This document shows positions 32,033 to 42,417 of a stretch of DNA of 64,000 bases, in pieces. The notes below the pieces were generated by a model that ran no database searches, was not told the origin of the DNA, and saw only the letters and a list, made by a program, of their open reading frames with translations. This DNA is from Onchidella celtica (lineage: Eukaryota > Mollusca > Gastropoda > Systellommatophora > Onchidiidae). Position 1 is the first letter of the stretch; every line of letters starts with the position of its first letter. The position numbers and the translations under genes are program-made. The stretch covers positions 26,390,524 to 26,454,523 of the forward strand of contig OZ007569.1 in the NCBI GenBank assembly GCA_963931925.1, read 5' to 3'.

Positions 32033-35000
32033 ATGGCCGATTACACTTCCTATATAAATTCAGCGAAGCTGTTAGGCATACCCGAGGACCAGCTGGCTTC
32101 TTGGTGCGAGAGTAGACTAAAAGAAGACCTAGCTAGAGAAGAGCGTGCCGCAGATAGAGCCGAGAAGGCCGCGGAACGCGAACGAGAAAAAGAAAAAGAA
32201 GAAAGAGAACGACAAAGAGAAATAGAAGAAAGAGCCGAGAAGGCCGCGGAACGCGAACGAGAAAAAGAAAAAGAAGAAAGAGAACGACAAAGAGAAATAG
32301 AAGAAAGAGCCGACAAAGCGGCTCATCGAGAGCACGAAATTGCCCTAAAGAAATTAGAGCTCCAAGGAAACCAACCGACCGCGGTTCCAAGTGTTCCAAC
32401 GAATAATGTTAAAGCAAAACCAAAGCTTCCAACCTATAATGATAAGGTCGACCAGATCGATTCTTATATTCATCGTTTTGAGCTCCACGCGGTAGCCGCC
32501 GGATGGGAAAGAACTGAATGGACTTCGTGCCTTGCAAATTTATTAACGGGACGTGCACTTGAAGTATTCCATGGCCTCAACATCGAGGATTCTAAAAATT
32601 ACGACATCCTTAAAAAGGCTCTTTTAAAGCGTTTTCAACACACCGAGGACGGTTTTCACCAAAGATTCCGGACTTGTAAGCCAGACCCGTCCGAAAATTT
32701 TTCAACGTACGTCGACCGCCTAAAGCAATACTTAGACCGCTGGATTCAGCTGGCTGGTGTCGCTGACAGTAATTTTAAAGGGCTTTATGAGCTCGTTCTG
32801 AAGGACCAAATATTTAACGCGTGCCATTCAGAACTAGTCTCCCACATTAAAGAGTGGGCACCTAAGACGTTAGCGGAAATCACGTCCTTAGTGGAACAGT
32901 ACGCGTCCGCACACCCTAATCGTTCGCTGGCTAAAGCCAAAACTAGCGAACCGTTTTATGCCGGAGTCGGTGGAACTGCGCCAATGGGTACAAGAAATTC
33001 TCGACCAGTTCATCGCCAGACGCCGCCTCCGCGTGCATATTCCGAACCGCCGCCCAATAAAGCTCGCGGTTTTCCAAGCCGTGCTGGACCTCCCGCTCGG
33101 GGACATTTTATTCGCTATTCAGGTCCACCCCGTCGTGACGTTAACGAGGGCTACCATTATCAGAGCCCACCATGTCCACCTCCTTGGGCATATTATAATA
33201 ATCCATATAATGCACCTCCAATGCAACCCAGACGTAATATATATGACAGCATTAGGTGTTATCGGTGCAATAAACCAGGTCATACGTCAAAATATTGTAG
33301 GGTTCAGTTTGAAGCTGCAAATGCTTGCACCGTCATTGTTCCGGCTGCACAGAGTAGCCGTACCGTTGAAATTACGTCGCCCATGACGGGCACCGTTCCG
33401 GTTATGTCGGCCCTCCATCAACACGGGTCATTGACCTTATATGAGGGTCATGTTAACGCCATACCCGCGTCTGTCTTACGCGATTCAGGTTGCACCACTA
33501 TCGGTGTTAGGGAATCACTGGTCAGACCGACCCAGCTGATTGAACAACAGGCAACCTGCATTACTTTCGGGGGCTCCGTCGAGCGATTCCGTCTCGCGGA
33601 GATATACATCGACACGCCATTCATTACAGGTGTCGTAACGGCATGCGTATTACCAAATCCGGTCGCCGATCTAATTATTGGTAATTTACCACAGGTTAAT
33701 GATACACCTGACAGCCAGTTAAAAGTTTGGAACGAAAACGTTGCGTGTGTCACCACACGACAACAGTCAAAACGTCCACCGGATGGTACTTTACAAACCC
33801 CTGCGTTTGATTTTAATGTCACGCCTACAGTTTTCTATAAGGAACAACAAAGCGATCCATCACTAAAACCGCTGTTTGCGAAAGTTCAGCCTCAGAACCG
33901 AAATGCCTCTCCGTTTATCATTAAAAATGAATTATTATACAGAAATTTCCGAAATAAACGTGAGACCATTGAACAGCTCGTGGTGCCTAAGTCGTTCCGT
34001 CGCGACATTCTGCGTCTCGCGCATGATACATCATTTTCAGGCCATCAAGGTTCAGCCAGAACCAAATCACGGATATTGGCTCATTTTTTCTGGCCTGGTG
34101 TATACGCGGACGTGAACCGTTTTGTGGCGCGCTGCGATGTATGTCAAAAACGTACACCTAAAGGTAAAGCATCACGCGCACCCCTTCAGGAGATGCCTCC
34201 AGTCTCAACACCATTCGAGCGTGTCGCAGTTGACATAGTAGGTCCTCTTAGTAAATCAGACAGAGGCCATCGATTCATCCTTTCGGTAATCGACTACGCG
34301 ACGCGCTGGCCTGAGGCTATTCCTTTGAGAGACATTACGGCTGACCATGTCGCTGAGGCGCTTGTTACTATTTTCTCGCGAGTCGGATTTCCGACCGAGA
34401 TTCTTTCAGACAGAGGACCACAATTCACCTCTGATCTATACAAAAAGGTACTAGAATTAGCGGGAATTAAACAGAAATTAACGTCCCCCTATCATCCGCA
34501 GTCAAATGGTTGTTGCGAGCGGTGGAATGCGAGCATGAAGTCTATGCTAGCACGCGTATCCGCCGACAAACCTGGAGACTGGGACCGTCAGCTCCCCGCT
34601 ATTCTCTTCGCCTACAGGGAACTCCCGAACGCGTCCACGGGTTTCTCCCCATTTGAGTTATTATACGGACGTAAACCACGTGGCCCGATGGCCATACTTA
34701 GTCAATTGTTCGCCGGTTCTGAAACCGACGATTATGATACGCGATGCGCGTATCAATATGTTGTCGATCTCCGACAACGAATTATTAATGCATGCAAAAC
34801 CGCTCTGCAATTTGCATGCGCTAGAGCGAGTTCTTCAAAATTTTATCGCGATCAGGGCGCCCAAATGCGCGCCTTGTCCGTCGGAGATCTGACACTTGTT
34901 CTTTTGCCGCAAACGCAAAACAAACTCCTTCTAACTTGGAAGGGACCATACAGAGTCCTTAAGAGACTCTCCAGAGTGAATTATTTGATAGATATTCGTG

Positions 35001-36574
35001 GGCAGAGGAAAATATTTCATATTAATATGCTGAAAAAGTACCTGCCTAGCGATGATCGTCGTAACAACTCCGTTCATGTCGTCCCAAGGGCCAACGCGGC
35101 TTTAGTTACTGTCGACGACGAGGACCCTTTGAGTATCGACAAATCGTTGCCCATATTACAGGCCACCGAGAGTATAAACGATGTTAATATCAATGATGAG
35201 CTTGCGCCGTCGCAGAAACAGGATCTTACACACCTGCTCCAAGAATTTGCCACGGTGTTCACGGATTTGCCGGGTTCTACGTCTTTAGTCCAACATGTAA
35301 TACGACTTCAGACAGACGTACCAGTGTTTGTTAAACCGTACCCGCGCCCGCTGCACGCTCACGAAACGATAATTACAGAAGTACGTGCCATGCTACGGCT
35401 AGGCGTCATAGAGCGATCAACAAGTCCGTATTGCTCGCCGATTGTCTTGGTCAAGAAGAAAGACGATACCGTGCGTTTTTGTATTGACTATAGAAAGCTC
35501 AATGCTATAACCATCTATGATGCCGAACCCATTCCCAATCAGGAAGACTTATTCGCGCGGTTATCCAATGCAAGTATCTTCTCGAAAATAGACTTATCCA
35601 AAGGATATTGGCAGATTCCTCTCGAAGAAGGAAGTAGACAATATACAGCTTTTCAAACCCCTTTGGATTTAATGCAATGGAAATATATGCCTTTTGGACT
35701 GGTTACTGCACCAGCCACGTTCGCGCGCATGATGAACATCTTACTAAATGAATTGCGCTGCGTTCTATCATATTTCGATGATATATGTATTTTTCAGGCT
35801 GATTGGGCTGGCCACTTAATGGCCCTTCGTGAAGTTTTTGCCGCTCTTCGCCGAGCTGGCCTTACCGCGCGACCCAGTAAAGTGTTCCTAGGATATCACC
35901 ATATAAACTTTTTGGGTCATACCATAACCCACGGGGTTCAGACTCCAGACGATCGCAAGATATCCAGTATTTTGAAACTGCAACCTCCTAAAACTAAAAA
36001 GCAAGTCCGTAGCTTGTTGGGACTTTTGAATTATTACAGGAAATTTATACCAAACTTTTCCTCTCTCTCAGCCCCGTTATCTGATCTAACGAGGAAGAAT
36101 CTTCCAAATAGAGTCGTCTGGACGCCTCAGTGCGCTGATGCCCTTCAGACTATTCAGAATTTATTTTCTACTTTCCCCCTGCTTGTTTTACCCGATATAC
36201 GCCAGACATTCATTGTCCGAACGGATGCATCAGATAAAGGAATAGGCGCCGTGTTACTTCAACAGCGTGACGGTTTCTTGCGACCGTGCTTATATGCAAT
36301 CCGGAAATTACTTGATCGAGAGACGCACTATGCGATTGCCGAACGAGAGTGCCTCGCAATTGTTTACGCGGTAGATGCATTTTCTCGATACTTATTAATG
36401 TCCGAATTTATAATTGAAACGGATCATCGACCATTACTGTTTCTTAAGTCGAACAGAGCCAAGAATGCTCGACTAACCAGATGGAGCCTTGCGCTCCAGG
36501 AATACAAATTTACTATTCGGGCTATACCTGGGGAGGATAATTTACAAGCTGATGTATTGTCCCGTTTGATTTAG
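32033..36574 (+). CDS. Gag-protease-integrase-RT-RNase H polyprotein
   Basis: The single frame has 1,513 codons. Residues about 30-110 are a charged coiled coil with a 33-residue direct repeat. The Gag core is about 120-300, and a CCHC knuckle (CYRCNKPGHTSKYC) is near 409. The protease DSG (VLRDSGCTTIG) is near 483. Integrase follows: HHCC zinc domain about 663-706, DDE core with D734, D793 and E829 (D-x35-E), and a GPY/F module (WKGPYRVL) near 970. RT comes next, with IDLSKGYW (D1187) and YFDD (1247-1250), then RNase H (RTDASDKGIGAVL, D1398) to the end. The domains are Ty3-type but the order matches Ty1/copia, as in Gmr1 elements. Everything needed for retrotransposition appears present, without stop or shift. 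Confidence 0.95.
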   Translation: MADYTSYINSAKLLGIPEDQLASWCESRLKEDLAREERAADRAEKAAEREREKEKEERERQREIEERAEKAAEREREKEKEERERQREIEERADKAAHREHEIALKKLELQGNQPTAVPSVPTNNVKAKPKLPTYNDKVDQIDSYIHRFELHAVAAGWERTEWTSCLANLLTGRALEVFHGLNIEDSKNYDILKKALLKRFQHTEDGFHQRFRTCKPDPSENFSTYVDRLKQYLDRWIQLAGVADSNFKGLYELVLKDQIFNACHSELVSHIKEWAPKTLAEITSLVEQYASAHPNRSLAKAKTSEPFYAGVGGTAPMGTRNSRPVHRQTPPPRAYSEPPPNKARGFPSRAGPPARGHFIRYSGPPRRDVNEGYHYQSPPCPPPWAYYNNPYNAPPMQPRRNIYDSIRCYRCNKPGHTSKYCRVQFEAANACTVIVPAAQSSRTVEITSPMTGTVPVMSALHQHGSLTLYEGHVNAIPASVLRDSGCTTIGVRESLVRPTQLIEQQATCITFGGSVERFRLAEIYIDTPFITGVVTACVLPNPVADLIIGNLPQVNDTPDSQLKVWNENVACVTTRQQSKRPPDGTLQTPAFDFNVTPTVFYKEQQSDPSLKPLFAKVQPQNRNASPFIIKNELLYRNFRNKRETIEQLVVPKSFRRDILRLAHDTSFSGHQGSARTKSRILAHFFWPGVYADVNRFVARCDVCQKRTPKGKASRAPLQEMPPVSTPFERVAVDIVGPLSKSDRGHRFILSVIDYATRWPEAIPLRDITADHVAEALVTIFSRVGFPTEILSDRGPQFTSDLYKKVLELAGIKQKLTSPYHPQSNGCCERWNASMKSMLARVSADKPGDWDRQLPAILFAYRELPNASTGFSPFELLYGRKPRGPMAILSQLFAGSETDDYDTRCAYQYVVDLRQRIINACKTALQFACARASSSKFYRDQGAQMRALSVGDLTLVLLPQTQNKLLLTWKGPYRVLKRLSRVNYLIDIRGQRKIFHINMLKKYLPSDDRRNNSVHVVPRANAALVTVDDEDPLSIDKSLPILQATESINDVNINDELAPSQKQDLTHLLQEFATVFTDLPGSTSLVQHVIRLQTDVPVFVKPYPRPLHAHETIITEVRAMLRLGVIERSTSPYCSPIVLVKKKDDTVRFCIDYRKLNAITIYDAEPIPNQEDLFARLSNASIFSKIDLSKGYWQIPLEEGSRQYTAFQTPLDLMQWKYMPFGLVTAPATFARMMNILLNELRCVLSYFDDICIFQADWAGHLMALREVFAALRRAGLTARPSKVFLGYHHINFLGHTITHGVQTPDDRKISSILKLQPPKTKKQVRSLLGLLNYYRKFIPNFSSLSAPLSDLTRKNLPNRVVWTPQCADALQTIQNLFSTFPLLVLPDIRQTFIVRTDASDKGIGAVLLQQRDGFLRPCLYAIRKLLDRETHYAIAERECLAIVYAVDAFSRYLLMSEFIIETDHRPLLFLKSNRAKNARLTRWSLALQEYKFTIRAIPGEDNLQADVLSRLI

Positions 36575-37162
36575 TATTCTAAAATAGTCTGTTGAACATT
36601 GAGGTTGAGCATTTTTCACCTTTTTCGGAGACCGTGGATGGTTTCACATTATATTGTCCTACCAATTATGGACATTCTTTCTCAAAATTTCCATGTGATT
36701 CCTTTTTCCATTAGCGTCCATCCTGACCATGACCTGAGTTTCAGACAACCTTGACGCCTTTGTCTGCGGGTCAATGAGATGAGAAAATGGCAAACCGAGC
36801 GACCAGACCTACTGCTGCCAGGATACCATTACTTTAATTAACTATTGTTCGTTCATGTTCTATGAATGTATTAATTACGCTCAGTGAAGCGATGAGCTAG
36901 TTGCTCAATATTTCAGTCTTTACAGTATGTCTGTGTGAGAGAAGTTTATCACTTTAATTCTTAAGTGCTACAATAATTATATATTATCACAGAACGTCGC
37001 ATATAAATATACATATGCTATTGTCCATCGATAATGCACGTTCTTAGAATTATTTTTTTTTGACTTTCAGTAACGATATATTTTTTACTATATAGCCCTT
37101 TCCAAAGTACTATTACATAGCAACGTTAGTAGACAGTTATGTCGTTCAAACCCTAAGTTTTC

Positions 37163-37178
37163 ACTGGGGTGGGGGATG
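37163..37178 (+). promoter_or_regulatory. Polypurine tract
   Basis: ACTGGGGTGGGGGATG lies immediately upstream of the 3' LTR (37179). It is the expected plus-strand primer in LTR elements. Confidence 0.75.
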
Positions 37179-38413
37179 TGTCAAGAACAGATTTAATTCA
37201 TAAATGGTTCCACTGACTAAATTTTTGTGAGAGAGCAGTGAGTAATTTTTACAAACGTAATTATTGTGCGAGCCAGCATAACTTGGTCTCGTAAACAAGT
37301 TGTTTTGAACAGTTTTTTTTATAATAGATAGACAGAAGATGTGGGGAAGGATAGACGGACAGCGTAGGTGTGCATGACTGAGCACTTGTTGTATCTCGTG
37401 TTTTGAACTAGGGTTAGTAAAGAGGGAAGGGGTGAGTAGGAATTAAATGTTATTGAGACGTCTGTTGACGTACAGAAAAACCGTGATCCAGAGTAAAAGC
37501 TCGGGGTTTTGAACATGTTAAGAATTTATTGCTATAAAATTACATTATATTGTATGAAGTAATTCGACCTTTGATGTCGACCCAAGGTCGTTGCGTAGGG
37601 CTGTTACTTAAAATAACTCAGTTCGGCAGCTGAGCTAGAAGTGGTTGCACCAATCACAATCCAGGAATTAGACGGTAAGCTGCAGGTGCAGTCCAGTATT
37701 TAAGGCCATACAGAACTTAGTTCTGGGCCACATGTAGACAATCCATTTACGAGGTGGTCGGCGATAGTCCTCAGCCAGATTAGAGACATAGAGACGCAGT
37801 TGAGCAGTCCATTGTGAGGAGCCTGATTTAAAGCTCCAGAGCCTAAGCTACTTGGTTTGATATAAACCCACAGCGTTTACATCCAGCGCTCTCACTCCTA
37901 GTGAGGGCCGCATGGTGAGAGTCCATACTAATTTGTAATGATGAAAGTGAACCGTTCTACTTACTTTTGAAGACAGTTTCAGAGCTACCGCCAGACAACG
38001 CATGGTTGTACAAGCATTCTCCATGGCGTGTCTAGAGGAAATGTCCATATCCTAACATGTCTCATTGAATTAATAGAATTTAAACTGTTAGATCCGTCGC
38101 CACGTGCGCGGATTCTTTTTGCCATATAACTCATATGACCTGCAAGTAGTTAGATTGAATACGTTAGTCTTTATAAAAGCTGTAGTTCCATTAGTTAGAT
38201 TCAGTTGCCTTTGAATTGATATTTATATTTATAATTATATTTGTTACATTAATTCCTGTAATTAAACTGCCCTACAGTTCTGCTAAAATTGAAAGCAATT
38301 GATTTATTTAGTTTTTAGAGTGCAAGTATTTATTTTTGTGTGTTCGTCGATTGTGGGAGCGGACCTCGAAAGAGTGTCAGTCGAAATATCCCCATGTAAC
38401 CCACATCGCGACA
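37179..38413 (+). repeat. 3' LTR of Gmr1-like element
   Basis: It has the same length and ends as the 5' LTR and is followed directly by the CCACA target duplication. Confidence 0.95.
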
Positions 38414-38500
38414 CCACACTTCAGATCAAGCTGTCCACTAATGTAAACATTATGTCAAATTAGGGTGGGTATGACGGTCCCGAATAACAAACGGGTGGGG

Positions 38501-38572
38501 ATTTGACATAATGTTCCTGATACCATCTCGGCAAAATCAAGAACAATCTTCAACTTACTGGTAAGTCTCGCT
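38501..38572. repeat. Second DIRS element, inverted-repeat arm 2
   Basis: Reverse complement of 29302-29373. The similarity appears to continue a short way to 38590 (CTATGTAG). Confidence 0.8.
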
Positions 38573-38688
38573 CGTTTGTTCTATGTAGGCTAATTCTGCC
38601 TCAATGGCATCATTCACTATATATGTCAAATGAAGCTTTCAGGGCAATTAGTGGACAGATCTAGCACAACTATCAACAATCACACCTT

Positions 38689-39440
38689 CTAATGTTTCAT
38701 GAACGACTCAATGACCATTTGCCCAAAATTCTCCGTGGGTTTCTTTTTATAGTATTCAGTGAATGTTGACTCATGTGGCCACCCTGCAGCCTTCAAAATA
38801 GCATCAATCGGGAAACCTCTCACTGCTGCAGCGGATGTACTCGCTGCACGAGGACTATGGGGACCAAATATTTCAGTATCCACTTCAGCCCTAGTGAGAA
38901 CTTCTTTAACCCAACGTGCCAGTGTGTCCTTGCTGATAGCTTTAAAGGGTTTTTTGGTAGCTAATTAACAGCTGCTTTTCCTCTCCCCGTAAATTCTTGG
39001 TCCTACCAATGTACTCATTCAAAACAGATACAATGCACAAGTGTGAATTCTGAGGAAAGGCTAATAACGTGATGGGCTCTTGGTGTTTACCCTTCCTAGA
39101 TTGCTTCAACAAAGAGTGAATTTCAAATATATATTTATTAGGCATCGGGGTCATTGAGGCTATAGACAATTTTTGTACAGTTTGGCATCTCTGTCCGGTC
39201 AGCAGCACCAATAACGTCGCCAGTTTGTCCGATAATTCTTTCAATGTCAACATGTTGTGAGGATGTAATAGTTCCAAGTACTGAAGCACCACATCTACAT
39301 CCCAAGTGGCAGAATATTTGGGTAGAGCTGGCAGCATCTCGAAGACCCCCTTTATAAAACTTTTAATTAAGGGATGATCGCCAATTCGATATCCTGTTGT
39401 AATTTCAAAATATCCTGACAATGCTGATGGGGCTGAACAT
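38689..39440 (-). pseudogene. DIRS tyrosine recombinase remnant, minus strand
   Basis: The frame from about 39440 to 38942 covers the middle of a DIRS recombinase, with the first catalytic Arg in LLTGQRCQTVQKL. A second frame, 38883-38689, has the C-terminal boxes: PHSPRAAST (H-x2-R) and AAGWPHESTFTEYY with the nucleophile Tyr. A frameshift near 38940-38960 separates the two. Sequence identity to the recombinase at 26808 is low, so this is another DIRS family. Its upstream half is replaced by Ginger1-like terminal sequence. The element points left, tail to tail with the first DIRS element. Confidence 0.75.
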
Positions 39441-39660
39441 ATGATGACAGTGATAAAGAACGGGCTGAAATAAACTGTGGTCTTCATTTGTGGTTTTTGT
39501 TTTTTTTAAAGTAGGGGGTATAATCTGGACGGGGGGGGGGGGATAGTCTGGCCTAGCCCAAAGTATACCGGGGGTATATTCTGGGCTAGGCCAGTTTAAC
39601 CCAGGGAATAGCCTGGGCGGGGGGGGGGGGGGAGGGGGGAATATATTTATGCCTGTTACA
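39441..39660 (+). mobile_element. Ginger1-like right terminus E
   Basis: GATGACAGTGATAAAGAACG, GCTGAAATAAACTGTGGTC, a T-run, then AAAGTAGGGGGTATAATCTG and the end GCCTGTTACA match the right ends of elements B and C. It is followed by CTGG (39661-39664), one transition from CCGG. Long G-runs inside may be assembly-sensitive. Confidence 0.7.
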
Positions 39661-39664
39661 CTGG

Positions 39665-40480
39665 ACCTACATTTTTGGGACCCTGAAAACTCGAACTGTT
39701 AGGGCGTCCCTTCCCAACTAGCAACAAAAGGGCAACTAGCAACAGTAGGGACCCTGAAACTTAAGCTTCAATAGTGTTATATTAGATTCGCCATTGGCTA
39801 GGAGGAAGCAAGACGATGGACAGAATCATTGCAAGAACGCTAGGACAGATGAAGGCTCTAACAAGACGTACCCAACAACTGCCCGCATAACACTCTTTCG
39901 CGGTCTCTGATTCACTGTGCAGACCGACGATCAGATAGATGCAGTGGCGGATCTACTATGAAAAGTAATGAATCTTTTAAGCTTCAAGGCCCCAAATCCC
40001 GGAGAGTCCCTGAAGGAAGGTTTTTAATGAGTGAATTTTGGATTTTGCCCTATTGTTGTTGGTTGCGAATGGGCCTGTCAGCAATTCAAGCTTCAGGGTC
40101 CCAAAAATGCAGTCCGCCCTTGGATGGGTGATAAAATATTACTCATATTCAACCATGCAGAGAGCTCATTATGATCGTGTTCTTTAATCCCTAAATTGCT
40201 GGCAGTGAATAATTGTGGATTGATGGTCGTGTAATGTAGCCTGTGTGCGAAAAGCGAAAGTTGTTTTTAGTTAGAATAATGTATCATTATTTCAGATGCG
40301 CACTGAGAATTTGAAAAGACTGTAGTAGTTCTTTCTAAAAGTAACATTAATGATATGAAACTCATAACTTTCCTATATTGGCACGAAAAGGGTTAAACAA
40401 TAAATTATTGTAAACATACTACAACTACTTCTTGACAAACTGTACTGACATTGAATTTTGAATTACACGGACACACGATC
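39665..40480. other. Non-coding stretch
   Basis: Two related phrases, GACCCTGAAA-type with AACTAGCAAC near 39690-39750 and TTCAGGGTCCCAAAAATG near 40090, point to an old inverted repeat. No gene was recognised. Confidence 0.35.
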
Positions 40481-40669
40481 ATGAAATTACTTCTCTCTTT
40501 TGTCATCCTCAGCATTTCTCTCTCTACACTAATAAGTGGAGACCAATTTACGTATATACATGATATAAAAAATATTTGCTCTCTAGCTTTTTGTAAGGTT
40601 GTCTTCTGTCAAAAAGCTACACATACCAAATCAATAGACAGCTTGTGTGGCGTTTGGATCTTTCGGTAA
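40481..40669 (+). CDS. Possible small secreted cysteine-containing peptide
   Basis: The ATG at 40481 opens 62 codons. The first 20 (MKLLLSFVILSISLSTLISG) form a clear signal peptide. The remainder, starting DQFTYIHDIKNICSLAFC, has four cysteines spaced C-x5-C-x4-C-x12-C. A TAA ends it at 40667-40669. A GTAAGG donor-like site at 40594-40599 could instead make this the first exon of a longer secreted protein. No family is recognised and no function is claimed. A chance open frame is possible. Confidence 0.35.
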   Translation: MKLLLSFVILSISLSTLISGDQFTYIHDIKNICSLAFCKVVFCQKATHTKSIDSLCGVWIFR

Positions 40670-41315
40670 AAGGTCAGATGTGTACAATATCAGTGATCTT
40701 AAACCTGGACTGATTATTACGCTCCACACGAGATTTATCTAAGACCAATGGGTGTGTAAAACCAAAAAAAAAAAAAAGTTTAAAAATCACTGACACACCA
40801 GATATTTGAATTTCGGCTAATAATGCCGCTCCCTTTCCTTTGAGATAAAAACTTTTGGTAGAAGGATATTCACAGTCATAAACTGATAGAAATCTGTAAG
40901 TTATCTGTAACAGCCTATGACTTGTAAAATAAAAATCTCCACACAATAAAGTTGTATGATTTCACCTTTGCTGTAAGGTTTTGCTCTGAACATGTTTCAT
41001 ATTTATACAAAGCATTTGGCATCAATATTGGATCGAGATGGCTTCAAACGACGGCTCAAACAACAACAAAAAAATGTTAAAAGTGTATCTTACGTCCTCC
41101 GGTATTGCTCGGGTTTGTTGCAGACCAGTCCGTGAAGTCTCGGATAGGGTCCTTGCCGAGGCCTACCATAGTACAGGCCTGATAACAGCCCGTGACCTAC
41201 ATTTGCGTGGAGTCCGGCGCGGACTGGCTACCTATTGCGCTGTCTGCTGGGCTCATGCAGGGCTAGGCCTAGATCTACTACCAAGCCGTGTTGGCTACGG
41301 AGATTGTCGGGCAGT

Positions 41316-41694
41316 CTCTCTCTCTCTTCTTACTCTTACTCCACCCTCTCTCTCTCTCTCTCTCTCTCTAACCATCCTCTATCTCTCTCTCTCTCTCCCC
41401 AATCATCCTCTATCTCTCTCTCTCTCTCTCTCCCCAATCATCCTCTATCTCTCTCTCTCTCTCTCTCCCCAATCATCCTCTCTCTCTCTCTCTCTCTCCC
41501 CAATCATCCTCTCTCTCTCTCTCCCCAATCATCCCCCCTCTCTCTCTCTCTCTCTCTCCCCAATCATCCTCTCTCTCTCTCTCTCTCTCCCCAATCATCC
41601 TCTCTCTCTCTCTCTCCCCAATCATCCTCTCTCTCTCTCTCTCTCCCCAATCATCCTCTTCTCTATCTCTCTCTCTCTCTCTCTCTCCCCAATC

Positions 41695-41728
<34 letters not shown>

Positions 41729-41850
41729 CAATCATCCTCTATCTCTCTCTCTCTTTCCCCAATCATCCTCTCTCTCTCTCTCTCCCCAATCATCCTCTCT
41801 CTCTCTCTCCCCAATCATCCTCTCTCTCTCTCTATCTCTCTCTCCCTTCT
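41316..41850 (+). repeat. CT-rich minisatellite with CCCCAATCATC core
   Basis: Fourteen copies of CCCCAATCATCC (one with CACC) are separated by CT runs of varying length, giving units of about 24-41 bp. The long plus and minus frames through it (Ser/Leu/Pro or Arg/Glu repeats) are artefacts of the repeat. Confidence 0.9.
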
Positions 41851-41916
41851 TACTCTCCCCCTCCTCACTGTCCACCAATTAATCAGTGTGTCATTGGTAC
41901 ATAGAAAGATACATGT

Positions 41917-41986
41917 AGTAGAAGTAGTAGTAGTAGTAATAGTAGTTAGTATAAGTAGTAGTAGTAGTAGTAGTAGTAGTTAGTAT

Positions 41987-42021
<35 letters not shown>

Positions 42022-42048
42022 ATATAACAGTAGTAGTAGTAGTAGTAC
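41917..42048 (+). repeat. (TAG)n trinucleotide repeat
   Basis: Interrupted AGT/TAG arrays are broken by two TTAGTATAAG spacers. A G-run follows. Confidence 0.9.
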
Positions 42049-42417
42049 CGGTATGTGGTGGGGGAGGGAGGGGGGGGGGGAGGAGACAATAATATGAGTA
42101 TCAAGTAGTAATGTTATAATGTGATGCAAGATGCTGGTGGTAGTGTAATGATGTCTGTAATGGCAGCATTGGTAGCAGAAGTAAAGCGATAAAATAATTT
42201 TTTTTTTAAATGCACCAAATTAAAAACAAACACATGAGAGACTACAAACACCTAGTAGTAAGATCTACATTAACGAATGAGTCACCAATATGTAATCCTA
42301 CCTTGATTTGGTCTGGTGGTGCCAATTTTCTGGAACTGACTGCCTTAACATTTGTTACTTGCAGAGCACAACTTGGCAATTTTCCTATTATCCTGTCCAT
42401 TGTTGCAATCTACTTAC

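Larger units (their letters stand above)
29405..38413 (+). mobile_element. Full-length Gmr1-like LTR retrotransposon (Ty3 enzymes, Ty1-like gene order)
   Basis: The 9,009-bp element has two 1,235-bp LTRs (29405-30639 and 37179-38413) that begin TGTCAAG and end GCGACA. They differ at only two noticed positions. It is flanked by a 5-bp target duplication, CCACA (29400-29404 and 38414-38418). One uninterrupted gag-pol frame lies inside, with integrase before reverse transcriptase. The 5' leader is about 1.4 kb and the 3' untranslated part about 600 bp, ending in a polypurine tract. Near-identical LTRs and the open frame point to a recent insertion. It landed in the inverted-repeat loop of an older DIRS remnant. 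Confidence 0.95.

Noticed and set aside
32050-32399. Ser/Phe-rich minus-strand frames opposite the gag coiled coil
   Set aside because: They mirror the repeated Glu/Arg/Lys codons of the real gag and carry no signal of their own.
40810-40946. Minus-strand exon-like frame with YDCEYPSTKSFYL
   Set aside because: It has an acceptor- and a donor-like site, but no family match and no phase partner; it may be chance.
41385-41850. CRISPR-like array
   Set aside because: The spacing consists of simple CT runs of variable length, not unique spacers, in a eukaryotic genome.
41038-41904. Long open frames on both strands through the CT minisatellite
   Set aside because: The codons are only repeats of Ser, Leu and Pro or Arg and Glu from CT runs; there is no protein-like sequence.
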